Counted from the stretch's first letter, positions 34,709 to 45,235 are shown. The stretch is 64,000 bases of DNA from UBA5158 sp040389045 (GCA_040389045.1 JAZKAT010000006.1:62001-126000); one strand, 5' to 3'. Notes: generated from the sequence alone by a model not told the origin. Program-made: numbers and translations.

Positions 34709-36449
34709 TAGGATAGTCAAAAAATTCCTGATACGAATCAAGCGCAATACCGGCATTATTAACAAGCATATAATTAAGTTCATCATATTCCGCGGATGTT
34801 AACCTGGGTTTAATAAATTCTACTATGTCCACATACCGAAAAACTTTCAAATAATTTTTCGCGCACAACGGCAGGTCAGTTGTTAAATCCAGTTCTTTCT
34901 CTAACAATAATTTGCCCTGCCTATCATACTGCAATAACCTGGGAGGATGCTGGGTAAGCACAGTGGCATTATGGAATTTCATGTCCGCTAATAATTTAAA
35001 TGTTAAATATACCCCATGTCCTCTCATAAAACGGTAAGCGTTACGAATGAAACCATCATTCCCTGATGCATGATCTACATATCTTAGGTTACTGTTTATA
35101 TAACTTGATAAAGCTTTCCCCACCACTTTATAAGCGTCAAGCTCCCGCAGTAACTTTATCGCATAGGTAAACTGGTCTTCACCTTTGCGCGCGTAAGAAT
35201 TCAGTAACTTAGCCTGTTCCTCAATGAATACGAGTGAATTTCTACCAAGATATTTGAAAAGCTGCCGCCCTCTTTTCTCGTCTAATGGTTCACCATTAAA
35301 AAATGTAAAACAACAAGTTTCATTCGACTCAACCGGTTCTTTCGTTATTTCTGGATATTTTGCAAAAATGTTATTTTGTAATGCTAAATCATGTCGTTGT
35401 TTTACGAGGTACTGACGGCCATAAGCGATTAACGCATTTATTTTTTGCTGCCATTTCAGCTTCACCAACTCAATTGCTTGTCGCTGAAAACTATAGGATT
35501 TAGCATAATCCACGCTGATTTTCACTTGAATGTCAGACAGGGCACGAAAACTAACACAATGCTCACTTGCAATGAGATTCAATGTATCAACTTCCTCTTG
35601 TTCATCTTTGGATTCGCCATCATCAGCATATTCAGCAGCCAATGGAATTAGTTGAGGATTATCTGTCAGCAGCGTACTAATTGGCGTTTGTTCAATGCAG
35701 GCGACTTTATTTCCCGAACAACGGAATTGAATAGTGGTTTTCTCCCAATCTTTTTTGGAATTTATACGATAATCAGATTGAATTAAATTTTGCTGGTGGG
35801 CGTTATATAACGCATTAATAACGCCACCGCGGTAGACATAAGTCAGCAACGCTTCGATAAGTGCATTTTTCTGTCCCTCTGGGACAGAAGATAGCAAATG
35901 TTTATAGATAATCGCCGGAAGTACCTCAATGGCGCTATCAATGTTTCTAATAGTTAAAAAATTAAAAGCTTCTTTTATTGAAATATTCATGACGACTAAC
36001 GCCGAATTTACTTCAATATTAGCGACATTTTGCTCGGCATGGTATTTATCCAGAGTAAACGTAGCAGCGTAATTAGTCTCTGCTAGGGTTGCTAAAATTG
36101 CTGCGCATTTTTCCAAGTCTGATGCCACAGATTCAGGCAATACTTTTTTAACAAACCAATTCCAGGCTTTGGTACGAGTGGTTTTAGTATTTTCATCAAC
36201 AACAGCAATAAAATTTGTTATTAAATGGTATAAGTGTTTTGCTCTAGCTTCATTAATAATTTTGCTTAACACTATGTCATTAAAATAAATTTGATAGTCA
36301 TAGGTCAACCATTGCTGTACTACCGTTTCTCTGTTTGGCGCGGGTTGAAAACCGTTAGGCGCATAAAAATCCGCGGGCCATTCTTCCGTGATTAAGGTGC
36401 CGGGTTGTTGGCCTAAGGCGGCGGTCAGGTTTTGCAAGGGTGTTGGCAT
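34654..36449 (-). CDS. Unrecognised protein, 3' end broken by the assembly gap
   Basis: 598 residues are readable from the ATG at 36449 to the gap. If the duplicated 55-bp edges are collapsed, the frame continues for one Ser and stops at TAA (34495-34497), so the true product is about 599 aa and nearly complete. A frame read through the N run is shifted and false. Mostly helical composition, no signal peptide or membrane helix, no motif I recognise; residues about 250-270 are acidic (YADDGESKDEQEEVD). The frame extends upstream to 36491 into a family A repeat, so I place the start at MPTPLQNL. Flanked by repeats on both sides, which suits an accessory gene. Confidence 0.6.
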
Positions 36450-36464
36450 GAGAGCTCTCTTCAC

Positions 36465-36552
36465 TGTCATCTCGCGCAGGTGGGAATCCATTGTGAAGGC
36501 CTGCAGCTTCTGCAGTTACAATGAATGGATTCCCGCCTGCGCGGGAATGACA
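36465..36552. repeat. Family A repeat, long copy with conserved spacer
   Basis: 88 bp: outer arms as in other family A copies, with a left arm carrying changes (TCTCGCGCAGGTGGG), around a spacer containing CAGCTTCTGCAGTTACAATG. The same spacer occurs in the copies at 45110 and 47551, so the whole 90-bp unit, not only its arms, is the repeated element. It lies between ligA and the upstream unrecognised gene. Confidence 0.88.
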
Positions 36553-36590
36553 GAACAGTATAATTTCAAAACAGATTAGCCAGAATCCTA

Positions 36591-38648
36591 TCACTGTTTG
36601 TGCAGAAATTCCAGAAATGATTCTTCATCCATGATGGGGATATTAAGACTGGCGGCTTTCTTGAGTTTTGAACCTGCGTCAGTACCGACAACGACATAAT
36701 TGGTTTTTGCCGACACGCTGCCCGCGACTTTTGCGCCCAGGTTTTCCAGTTTTTCTTTCGCAACTTCACGGCTCAAAGTAGCAAGCGTGCCAGTTAAAAC
36801 AAAAGTCATGCCATGCAGCGGTTGCGCGGCAGGATCGCGAGAAATTTTTTCCCAATGAATACCCGCCGCTAACAATTTGTCAATCACCGTGCGATTATGG
36901 GGTTCAGCAAAAAAGGTCACGATATGGTTAGCAACTACTGGTCCAACATCACTGATTTCCTGCAATGATTCCACGGTGGCAGAAAATAATGGCGTTAACT
37001 CACCGAAATGTTGCGCAAGATTTTTAGCGGTTGCCTCACCGACTTCGCGAATACCCAAAGCATAGAGAAAACGCGCTAAGCTGGTTTTTTTACTATCTGC
37101 CAGCGCAGTTAAAATATTAGACGCGGATTTTTCCGCCATTCTTTCGAGGTTAGCCAATTGGTCTTGCGTCAAGGCATACAAATCCGCCGGATTAGCCACC
37201 AATCCGCACTCCACCAATTGATCGATAATTTTATCGCCCAACCCTTCAATATCCATGGCGCGACGCGAAGCGAAATGTTTCAAAGCTTCTTTGCGCTGCG
37301 CGGAACAATATAACCCACCCGTACAACGCGCCGCGGCTTCCCCTTCGATTTGTTCAACGGCGGAATTACACACGGGACACTTTGCTGGCATTTTAATTTT
37401 TTTTACATTCTTACCGCGATGTTCAAGCAGGACACTCACCACTTCGGGAATCACATCACCGGCGCGTTGCACAATCACGGTATCACCGATGCGAGTATCT
37501 TTGCGTTTGACTTCATCCATGTTATGCAAAGTGGCGTTACTGACCGTCACGCCACCCACAGACACAGGTTTTAAACGCGCGACCGGGGTCAAAGCGCCAG
37601 TACGGCCGACTTGAAATTCAACGTCTTCAATGATAGTTGACACTTGTTCCGCAGGAAATTTATGCGCTAACGCCCAGCGTGGCGCGCGCGACACAAAACC
37701 TAATATTTCACGGTCGGCAAGACTATCGACTTTATAAACCACACCGTCAATTTCATAAGGTAAGCGCTGACGTTTGACTGACAATTGCTGATAAAATTCC
37801 AACGATTTTTGTTTGTCACTTGCAAGTTTAATTTCCAGATTAACAGGAAAACCCCAGGACCTTAGCTTTGCTAACGTTTCCATGTGAGTTTTAGGTAATT
37901 TGTCGCTAAAAGCACCTATTCCATAACAGAAAATTGCGAGCTGTCGCTTCGCAGTTATTCTTGGATTAAGCTGTCTTAAACTACCAGCAGCGGCATTGCG
38001 AGGATTAGCAAATACTTTTTCCTGGTTAGCAAGCGCCTTACTATTTAACTCTTTGAATTCTGCTATCGGCATATAAATTTCACCCCGCACTTCTAAAACA
38101 TCGGGAAAATCTTTACCGTGCAAACGTAAGGGAACGGATCTAACCGTGCGAACATTTTCTGTGACATCTTCACCTGTAAAACCGTCACCACGCGTGGCTG
38201 CTCGTACAAGTAAACCTTTTTCATAACGTAAACTAACAGCAAGACCATCAAGCTTAGGCTCACAAACTATAGGAATTTCCATATGCTCAGATTCAAATTC
38301 TTGCAAATCAATACTATTGAATTTATATTTAGCTAATCTATCTTGAATCCGTTTGTAAAACGCCTCCACTTGCTCATCTTCAAAAGCATTTTCCAGCGAC
38401 AACATGGGGACTTCGTGCTGCACTTCGGCAAATTCTTTTAAAGGCGCCGCGCCCACACGCTGTGTAGGCGAATCTGCGGTAATTAATTCGGGGTATTGTT
38501 GTTCGAGTTCGCGCAATTCAATAAACAATTTATCATATTCGGCATCAGAGACACTAGGATCATCCAATACATGGTAACGATAGTTATAGTCATTGAGCAA
38601 TTCGCGCAGTTTGACTGCGCGTTTTAAAGTTTTGTCTGTTGGTTTCAT
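36591..38648 (-). CDS. ligA: NAD-dependent DNA ligase
   Basis: Seals nicks in DNA using NAD. 685 aa, family norm. Order: Ia domain (1-75) with YNYRYHVLDDPSVSDAEYDKL; adenylation domain with the lysine in CEPKLDGLAVSLRYEKG (about 131-147) and TRGDGFTGEDVT; OB fold with HNMDEVKRKDTRIGDTVIVQRAGDVIP; zinc finger cysteines in CPVCNS and GLYCSAQR; helix-hairpin-helix segment; and a C-terminal BRCT domain (about 605-685, HGMTFVLTGTLATLSRE). Its start overlaps zipA by 4 nt, in the conserved smc-zipA-ligA order. Confidence 0.97.
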   Translation of the reverse strand: MKPTDKTLKRAVKLRELLNDYNYRYHVLDDPSVSDAEYDKLFIELRELEQQYPELITADSPTQRVGAAPLKEFAEVQHEVPMLSLENAFEDEQVEAFYKRIQDRLAKYKFNSIDLQEFESEHMEIPIVCEPKLDGLAVSLRYEKGLLVRAATRGDGFTGEDVTENVRTVRSVPLRLHGKDFPDVLEVRGEIYMPIAEFKELNSKALANQEKVFANPRNAAAGSLRQLNPRITAKRQLAIFCYGIGAFSDKLPKTHMETLAKLRSWGFPVNLEIKLASDKQKSLEFYQQLSVKRQRLPYEIDGVVYKVDSLADREILGFVSRAPRWALAHKFPAEQVSTIIEDVEFQVGRTGALTPVARLKPVSVGGVTVSNATLHNMDEVKRKDTRIGDTVIVQRAGDVIPEVVSVLLEHRGKNVKKIKMPAKCPVCNSAVEQIEGEAAARCTGGLYCSAQRKEALKHFASRRAMDIEGLGDKIIDQLVECGLVANPADLYALTQDQLANLERMAEKSASNILTALADSKKTSLARFLYALGIREVGEATAKNLAQHFGELTPLFSATVESLQEISDVGPVVANHIVTFFAEPHNRTVIDKLLAAGIHWEKISRDPAAQPLHGMTFVLTGTLATLSREVAKEKLENLGAKVAGSVSAKTNYVVVGTDAGSKLKKAASLNIPIMDEESFLEFLHKQ

Positions 38649-39325
38649 GCCTGCTTCATAGTTTGGTGCTGTGCTACTTTCAGATGATAACGTTTTAAGG
38701 TTTCCGCGGTAAAAATCGCCCGGGTATCGGCGCGCAATTCCCCGTCCAAATCATCCGCCAGTTGTTCAGCCGTTTTCAACATTAATTCAAATGCCAGTTC
38801 TGGATTGGCTACCGCTGGCAAATTGGTAAATAGGGTCAAGCCCGAACACGATATATCACCGATGCGGTCCAGATTAAAATCACCTGGCTTGGTCGCTGAT
38901 GCTAAACTGAATAAGGTTTGTGAACCTTGTTCTGAGGGCACCGCATAATGAAAAATATTCATGTCACCATATTGCATCCCGGTCGCCGTAATACTTTGCA
39001 CCAAATCATAAGATGCAAATTTATGATTAGCTTTCGCCGTGACCGTTAAAATCAAAAAATCATCCGCGACCGGTGGCTTTTTGGGGACTGGTGGTGGCGC
39101 TGGTTTTACCGTTACGGGCCCAAGATCGGGTTCGTTTATTTCAAAATGTACTTGAGGGATAGTTTCCAGCATATCCAGCCCCAGGATTTTATCTGCATGA
39201 AACAGGGCATCCGTGTCACTAAATGATAAGGGTTTTATCCGTTGTCGACTATATGATTGATACAGGATCAAAAACACAATGCTTGCAGCAATAAGCAATA
39301 ACGCCAGGCGCAAATATCCTTCCAT
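38645..39325 (-). CDS. zipA: Cell division protein ZipA
   Basis: Inner-membrane protein that tethers FtsZ at the division site. 226 aa: N-terminal transmembrane helix (about 5-24, LRLALLLIAASIVFLILYQ); a short linker with a Pro-rich stretch KPAPPPVPKKPP (about 74-86), much shorter than in E. coli (328 aa); and the C-terminal FtsZ-binding domain (about 90-215) with FDLNRIG-like DFNLDRIGDI and LTLFTNLP. AAGGAG lies before the ATG. Located between smc and ligA, its usual place, 10 nt after smc. Confidence 0.9.
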   Translation of the reverse strand: MEGYLRLALLLIAASIVFLILYQSYSRQRIKPLSFSDTDALFHADKILGLDMLETIPQVHFEINEPDLGPVTVKPAPPPVPKKPPVADDFLILTVTAKANHKFASYDLVQSITATGMQYGDMNIFHYAVPSEQGSQTLFSLASATKPGDFNLDRIGDISCSGLTLFTNLPAVANPELAFELMLKTAEQLADDLDGELRADTRAIFTAETLKRYHLKVAQHQTMKQA

Positions 39326-39335
39326 GGAAATCTCC

Positions 39336-42300
39336 TTATGCTCCAGCTAAACTAACCGCTTCTTCGACATTAACACTTACCAGGCGCGATACTCCAGGTT
39401 CATGCATGGTTACGCCCATTAAATGTTTACCCATTTCAATGGTTAACTTGTTATGACTGATAAAAATAAACTGAGTTTTTTCAGCCATACTTTTCACTAA
39501 ATTACAAAAACGGACGACGTTAGCATCGTCCAGTGGCGCATCCACTTCATCCAGCAAACAAAATGGCGCTGGATTTAAATGGAATATCGAAAACACTAAT
39601 GCTATTGCCGTTAAGGCTTTTTCACCCCCAGAAAGCAAATTAATCGTGCTATTACGCTTGCCCGGTGGGCAGGCCATCACAGTGATGCCCGCATCCAGTA
39701 AATTTTCACCGGTCATTTCCAGATAAGCCCGTCCGCCACCAAACACATGGGGGAACAATTCCTGGAACCTTCCATTTACCATATCATAAGTTTCCCGAAA
39801 GCGCGCGCGAGTTTCTTTGTCTATCTTGGCAATCGCGCTTTCCAGGGTTTGCAAACCTTCAATTAAATCGGCGTTTTGCTTATCCAGATACTCTTTGCGT
39901 TCTGAACAAGTGGCAAATTCTTCAATGGCAACCAGGTTGATTGCGCCTAACCGGGTGATGCGCTGCGCGGTTTGTTCAAGTTGAGCATAAAGCTCATCGG
40001 CACTGACTGTTTCTGGAATTTCCTGCAAAATATCATGCACCAGCAAGCCCAGTTCCTGAATTTGCTCTAGCAGGTTTTCAGCTTTGACTCTTATACTTTG
40101 GCCTTCTAAACGCAGGGTTTCGAGAATATCACGTAGTTTACTGAGTTCACGTTCAACCGCCTGGCGGTTACTCTCCAGACTACGCAACTCTTGTTCTATC
40201 CCTTCTGATGCGGCGCGGGAATTGCTTAATTCTGTTTCTATGCTTAATCTTCTTTCCAAGGCTATGGCTAAGGTTTTTTCCAAGTCTTTCGTTTGTCCCA
40301 GAGAACTTAACTCATCTTCCAAATGCTGTTTGCGTTGCGCCAGGGTATTGAGCTGGGTCTGCATCGCATTGCTAGTCTGTTTTAATGAACCCTGCTGTGA
40401 CTTGGAAGTCTGCAAGCGGATTTGCAGTTGCGAAGCATCATCTTTGGCTTGGTTAACAATGCTGCGGGCGGCTTGCAAGCGTTGCTGGCTTAAATCACGC
40501 TCATCAGTTAACTCAGCGCGTTGTTCCGTCAATTGCTCCAATTCAGTCAGCGCGGTTTGCCAGGCGTTGCGCGCGACTTTCAAATCATCCTGCGCTTGTT
40601 GTAACTGAGTGACGCACTCTTCCAGCTCAGACTTCACGCGTTCCGCGCGCTGCACCAATTCCGCAAAACGTTCGCGTTGCATTTTATCGCGCGCCTGTAA
40701 TTCCGCGGCTGCACCGCGCGCTTGATTCACGGTTTTTTGCAATTGTTCACGCGTTTGATTCAATTGTACTGTGGTTTCGCGCAAGGTTTTTAATTCATCT
40801 TCAATAGCGGCGCGGGTGGTTTCATGCGTGACAATTTCGGCGGCTAATTGCTTCAATTCCTGTTCACGCTGAAATATACCGGCAGCGGGATCTTCATCAC
40901 GCGATACGCGCAGCCAGGAAGTGCTTAACCAGGTACCGTCTGGCGTAATCACTGAAGCTTGTGGCGGCAGGGATTCGGCTAATTGCAACGCTTCCACCAA
41001 GGTGTCGGCAACATAAACATCCGCTAACAATGACTCTAATGGCCATTGGGAAGTAACCTTGCTTAGTAAAGTGGTAGCATCAGGTACGCTGACAGTATTA
41101 CTTTCTTTCGTAGCAAATAAACATAAGTTACCTTCGGTTAATTCCGCAGCGCGCTCGGCAATACTGCCAAGATCATCAACGCAGACTGCTTGCAAATAAG
41201 AGCTTAATACTTTTTCAACCGCATTTTCCCAACCCGTTTGCACAACAATGCTTTGCGCCAAACGCGGTTTTTTATCCAGATCATGTTTTGCCAGCCATTC
41301 AACTTGCCTATTGTTACGCTGGCCTAAAGCTGTTTGTTGCAAAGCCTCTAGTGAAGACTGACGGCCACGCAATTTCTGCAGCGTATTACGCACCTGATCC
41401 AGACGCGAAGTGGCATTTTGCTGGCTGGTTTGCGAGGTGGTAATTTTTTCATGTAATTGACGCAATTCAAGTTCATGCGCTTCCGCCTTGGTGACCGCGC
41501 TGGCAGCTTGCCCGGCAGCTTCCGCAGCGGCTTGTTCCAAGGTGCCTACTTGATGGTGCGATTGGTCTTCCTTCAACTTAGCCTGTTGCTGTTGCAAGCT
41601 AGTAATTTTTTGTTCCAGGTGCTGAATGCGGGTTTGTTCAACTTGCGCGGCCTGCGTGGTTTTCGCAGTCACTTGATTGAAGTTATCCCAGTTACTTTGC
41701 CAGTGTTGTACCGCTTCAAACGCGGCAGTCAATTCTTGCGTAGCCTGGCTGGCCGCTTGCGTAGCCGTTTCTGCCTGGGGTTCCAGTTCAGTAATTTCGG
41801 CGGCTAATTCTACTAATTGATCTTGAATTTCCTGGAGGTGGTCAACGGCTTGTTGCCAATCCTTATCGACTTCCGCTAAATCAGCCTGGCGCTGCTGTCT
41901 ACGCTCCTGGTGATGGCGGATTTCCTGTTCCAGTCGGGTCACTTCACTGCCAGCAGCATAGTAGCGACGTTGCACTTCATTAAATGCTTCCATGCTGAGG
42001 TGTTGTTCTTCACGTTTACGTTCCAGACGCAAATCAATGCCGCTTAATGCGGATTGCTGAGCTTCAAGTCCAGTTTCCTGCTGTTGGATTTGCAATGCAT
42101 ATTGCGCCAGACGGCCGTCCAGCTGACGCCATTGCGCCGCCAGCCATTGCCCGCGTAAAGCGCGCTCTTCCTGTTTTAACACTTTGAAACGTTCCGCGTT
42201 ACTGGCTTGACGCTTCAAGGTACCTAACTGTTTTTCCAGTTCCAGACGCAAGTCATCAAGCCGCGCCAGATTTTCTTTGGTGTGGTTAATTCGATTTTCC

Positions 42301-42839
42301 GTTTCACGGCGGCGTTCTTTATATTTGGAAATACCGGCGGCTTCTTCCAGATAAATACGCATTTCGTCCGGCTTGGCTTCGATAATGCGGGAAATCATAT
42401 TCTGGCCGATAATCGAATAACTTCGTGGCCCAAGGCCAGTACCCAGAAAGATATCAATGACGTCGCGACGACGGCAGCGCACGCCATTTAAAAAATAGCT
42501 TGAGTCACTACTACGGGTAATTTGTCGCCTAATGGAAATCTCCGCGTAGGAGCTATACTCCCCACCCAAGGTGCCATCTTGATTATCAAAACACAGTTCC
42601 ACCGAGGCCAAGCCCACTGGCTTGCGAGCAGTGGAGCCATTGAAAATCACATCGGTAAGGGCATCACCGCGCAGGTATTTGGCTGAGCTTTCGCCCATGA
42701 CCCAGGTGATAGCGTCAATAATATTGGATTTTCCACATCCGTTTGGACCTACTACCGCCACCAGATTACTGGGTAAAAGTATAGTGGTAGGATCTACAAA
42801 CGATTTAAAGCCAGCTAATTTAATTTTAGTTAGTTGCAT
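39336..42839 (-). CDS. smc: Chromosome segregation protein SMC
   Basis: ATPase that compacts and helps segregate the chromosome. 1167 aa, family norm. Walker A at 31-38 (GPNGCGKS); coiled coil about 165-500 and 665-1000, rich in Gln/Glu/Ala; hinge domain about 505-660; C-terminal head with the signature LLSGGEKALTAIALVFS and Walker B FCLLDEVDAPLDDANV. Many enterobacteria use MukB instead; SMC with zipA and ligA is the arrangement in Pseudomonas and Legionella-type genomes. First gene of smc-zipA-ligA; divergent from the histidine kinase gene. Confidence 0.97.
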   Translation of the reverse strand: MQLTKIKLAGFKSFVDPTTILLPSNLVAVVGPNGCGKSNIIDAITWVMGESSAKYLRGDALTDVIFNGSTARKPVGLASVELCFDNQDGTLGGEYSSYAEISIRRQITRSSDSSYFLNGVRCRRRDVIDIFLGTGLGPRSYSIIGQNMISRIIEAKPDEMRIYLEEAAGISKYKERRRETENRINHTKENLARLDDLRLELEKQLGTLKRQASNAERFKVLKQEERALRGQWLAAQWRQLDGRLAQYALQIQQQETGLEAQQSALSGIDLRLERKREEQHLSMEAFNEVQRRYYAAGSEVTRLEQEIRHHQERRQQRQADLAEVDKDWQQAVDHLQEIQDQLVELAAEITELEPQAETATQAASQATQELTAAFEAVQHWQSNWDNFNQVTAKTTQAAQVEQTRIQHLEQKITSLQQQQAKLKEDQSHHQVGTLEQAAAEAAGQAASAVTKAEAHELELRQLHEKITTSQTSQQNATSRLDQVRNTLQKLRGRQSSLEALQQTALGQRNNRQVEWLAKHDLDKKPRLAQSIVVQTGWENAVEKVLSSYLQAVCVDDLGSIAERAAELTEGNLCLFATKESNTVSVPDATTLLSKVTSQWPLESLLADVYVADTLVEALQLAESLPPQASVITPDGTWLSTSWLRVSRDEDPAAGIFQREQELKQLAAEIVTHETTRAAIEDELKTLRETTVQLNQTREQLQKTVNQARGAAAELQARDKMQRERFAELVQRAERVKSELEECVTQLQQAQDDLKVARNAWQTALTELEQLTEQRAELTDERDLSQQRLQAARSIVNQAKDDASQLQIRLQTSKSQQGSLKQTSNAMQTQLNTLAQRKQHLEDELSSLGQTKDLEKTLAIALERRLSIETELSNSRAASEGIEQELRSLESNRQAVERELSKLRDILETLRLEGQSIRVKAENLLEQIQELGLLVHDILQEIPETVSADELYAQLEQTAQRITRLGAINLVAIEEFATCSERKEYLDKQNADLIEGLQTLESAIAKIDKETRARFRETYDMVNGRFQELFPHVFGGGRAYLEMTGENLLDAGITVMACPPGKRNSTINLLSGGEKALTAIALVFSIFHLNPAPFCLLDEVDAPLDDANVVRFCNLVKSMAEKTQFIFISHNKLTIEMGKHLMGVTMHEPGVSRLVSVNVEEAVSLAGA

Positions 42840-42981
42840 AATCTCATTTTATCTATAGGTCAGTAATAACCGCTGTTTAACTTCCAATCCATGTATGGAT
42901 ATTCTTGCATAGTATATACGCAACGCCGCAGAGTTTATAGCGTCAATTTCGCAAATCTATTAAACTAAAAAGATTAAATAG

Positions 42982-44676
42982 ATGAGTCTCACTATGCGCT
43001 TGCAGCATGATCAGACGACCCGGGTAAAAACTACCCCTAAAGCCGCCCTCCCCGGCGAATGGTTGTTCTATTTTATCGCCCTCGTCGGCGTTATCATTTC
43101 CCTGCTGTTATGGTATGCCTCAGTCCTGCAATCCAATGCCAACCTCGAGCGCACTTTACGGATTGAGACCCAAAATATAGCGAATGTGATTGAAATTCAA
43201 TTTGAATTGCGTATAGATGCTCTGGAACACGTGGCCAGCCGTCTTACCGGTGAAAATGGTCCCGCCGCTTTCTATCGCTGGCGCAATACCGTTGTGGACT
43301 TTATAAATGATTACGGTGGCTTTCAAGCGATAGCTTTCATCAATGCAAGTTTAGCCCCGGTCTGGCTAAGCTCTAACGACCCGGCTGTGCAAAAATTATT
43401 CGACACCTTTTTAAACGACAATCATCAAAAAATTCTGGACCTGGTCAAAAACCGTCAAACCTGGGTCTCCCATGCCGTGAATATTACTAACAACAGTAAG
43501 GGCGTTTTTATCATGATACCCATACTGAATAATCAGGAATTCAAAGGCTATCTGGTGAGCCTGGTTAATCTGGATAAAGCGATTAATCTTGAAGTGGATA
43601 GCGATCAGTATGCGGTTACCATTTTCGATAATTCCCAAAATATTTATCAAACCAGCCCCGCCACCATCAGTCATGGCAAACCGCATGTCGCGTCTATAGA
43701 ACTTTATGGTTCAGGCTGGGGTATCTCGGTACAGCCCACTGCTAAACTGACGTCTGTATTACGTACAGGCCTGCCGGCGGTGGCTTTAGTCTTAGGATTT
43801 TGTATCGCTGTGTTATTTGCAATTACCACACGTTTAGCGCAACTGGCACGACAGCGCGCGCGCTCACTGGATAAAACCAATATTGAATTAAAAATTGAAA
43901 TCGCCGAACGCAAGGCCGCGGAAACTTCTAAACAGCGCTTGGAAAAAGCCATGCTGCAGGGGCAGAAATTACAAGCCATCGGTACTTTGGCGGGTGGTAT
44001 CGCCCATGATTTTAATAATCTGTTATACGCCATCATCGGTTATGTGGAAATGAGCCGTGAAGACGTGGCAAAAGATAGTTTGATTTATAATAACCTGGGT
44101 AAAGTATTGGAAGCTTCCCATCGTGGCCGCGAATTAATTTCGCGTATTCTGGCGTTTAGCCGCCGCCAGGTGCATGAGTTTCAGAGTATTTCTCTTAAAT
44201 CCACGATAGAAAGTGTATTAGCTTTATTAATGCCTACTGTCCCTGCCAGTGTAGCAATTGATTTTCATAGTGGTATTGATAATGATTTTATGATTTATGG
44301 CGACCCAACGCGCTTACATCAAGTCATTGTTAACCTGGTCAACAACGCGGTTGATGCCATGGATGAAGATGGTACGGTAATAATTAAAGCGAGCGTCATT
44401 GCATCAACGGATGAATTATTACAACAATTCCCTGACATTCATCATGGTAACTATTGTAAGATTGAAATAATTGATTCTGGACATGGCATGGATAGAAATA
44501 CCACCGATCGTATTTTTGAACCCTTTTTTACGACTAAGGAAGTGGGCAAAGGCACGGGTCTTGGTCTAGCCACCGTCCATACTATCGTGAAAGAACATAA
44601 CGGCGAAATTCTGGTGCAGAGCCAGTTGGGTGAAGGTACTACTTTCATTATTTTGATACCCGAGTATAAACTTTAG
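42982..44676 (+). CDS. Membrane sensor histidine kinase
   Basis: 564 aa. Transmembrane helix about 28-46, an extracytoplasmic sensor of about 220 aa (CHASE-like, 50-265) and a second helix about 256-275. A short coiled coil leads to a HisKA domain with the phospho-His in LAGGIAHDFNNLLYAIIGYVEM (about 337-358), then a HATPase with the N box VNLVNNAVDAMDE, G1 DSGHGMD, the F box EPFFTT and G2 GKGTGLGLATV. All catalytic boxes are intact. The receiver gene starts 16 nt downstream and is the obvious partner. The signal is unknown. Confidence 0.9.
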   Translation: MSLTMRLQHDQTTRVKTTPKAALPGEWLFYFIALVGVIISLLLWYASVLQSNANLERTLRIETQNIANVIEIQFELRIDALEHVASRLTGENGPAAFYRWRNTVVDFINDYGGFQAIAFINASLAPVWLSSNDPAVQKLFDTFLNDNHQKILDLVKNRQTWVSHAVNITNNSKGVFIMIPILNNQEFKGYLVSLVNLDKAINLEVDSDQYAVTIFDNSQNIYQTSPATISHGKPHVASIELYGSGWGISVQPTAKLTSVLRTGLPAVALVLGFCIAVLFAITTRLAQLARQRARSLDKTNIELKIEIAERKAAETSKQRLEKAMLQGQKLQAIGTLAGGIAHDFNNLLYAIIGYVEMSREDVAKDSLIYNNLGKVLEASHRGRELISRILAFSRRQVHEFQSISLKSTIESVLALLMPTVPASVAIDFHSGIDNDFMIYGDPTRLHQVIVNLVNNAVDAMDEDGTVIIKASVIASTDELLQQFPDIHHGNYCKIEIIDSGHGMDRNTTDRIFEPFFTTKEVGKGTGLGLATVHTIVKEHNGEILVQSQLGEGTTFIILIPEYKL

Positions 44677-44692
44677 AAGGCAGGAGAGTGTA

Positions 44693-45091
44693 ATGGCAAA
44701 AATTCTTTTGGTTGAAGATGATAATCTGGTGCGGGATATGTTAGTCCAGGTTTTACAGCGCGCTTCGCATGAAGTCATGAGTGCCGCGAATGGCGAAGAA
44801 GCGACTGAAGTATTGAAGACAGCCCATCCTGACATTATGGTGACTGATATCATTATGCCGAAGAAAAGTGGTATTACTTTAATTTCAGAAGTCCGGAACA
44901 AACATCCGAAAATGGAAATTATTGCTATTTCCGGCGGCGGCCGTTTGGACCCTACCGGTTATCTGGATTTATCAGAATCCTTAGGCGCCAGTGTGTCTTT
45001 TGAAAAGCCAGTGGATAAGGCTGCATTGTTGATGGCGATAGATTTATTGCTGCATGGGAAGAAACCGATAACTACTACTGATACCGAATAA
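44693..45091 (+). CDS. Stand-alone response regulator receiver protein
   Basis: 132 aa, a single CheY-like receiver and no output domain. The acidic pair is at D9-D10, phospho-acceptor Asp at D52 (VTDIIMP), the conserved Ser at S80 and Lys at K105 (FEKP), so the phosphorylation chemistry is complete. GGAGAG lies before the ATG. It lies 16 nt after the histidine kinase and is likely co-transcribed. With no DNA-binding domain it must act by protein contact or as a relay. An inserted GGGRLDPTGYLDL loop between S80 and K105 is longer than in CheY. Confidence 0.9.
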   Translation: MAKILLVEDDNLVRDMLVQVLQRASHEVMSAANGEEATEVLKTAHPDIMVTDIIMPKKSGITLISEVRNKHPKMEIIAISGGGRLDPTGYLDLSESLGASVSFEKPVDKAALLMAIDLLLHGKKPITTTDTE

Positions 45092-45109
45092 TTCTCTCAA
45101 CTCCTACCC

Positions 45110-45199
45110 TGTCATTCCCGCGCAAGCGGGAATCCATTATGAGTACTCCGCAGCTTCTGCAGTTACAATGAATGGATTCCCGCCTGCGCGGGAATGACA
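45110..45199. repeat. Family A repeat, long copy with conserved spacer
   Basis: 90 bp, nearly identical to the copy at 47551-47640; the two bracket the comEC gene. Arms are TGTCATTCCCGCGCAAGCGG and its complement, and the spacer holds CAGCTTCTGCAGTTACAATG. It lies between the receiver gene and the convergent comEC stop. Confidence 0.9.
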
Positions 45200-45235
45200 G
45201 TGGAGGGTGGGCGGGGTTTTCAATTGTTCCAGTTT

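Noticed and set aside
36450..36491. 14-residue upstream extension of the unrecognised gene into a repeat
   Set aside because: Again translated repeat arm; a plain ATG lies just after it at 36449.
40084..40608. 174-aa plus-strand frame opposite smc
   Set aside because: Antisense of the coiled-coil region, rich in Cys/Arg/Ser as expected from complementing Gln/Glu/Leu codons.
42887..42900. ATCCAT/ATGGAT palindrome between smc and the histidine kinase gene
   Set aside because: Only 6-bp arms and no second copy; too little to call an operator.
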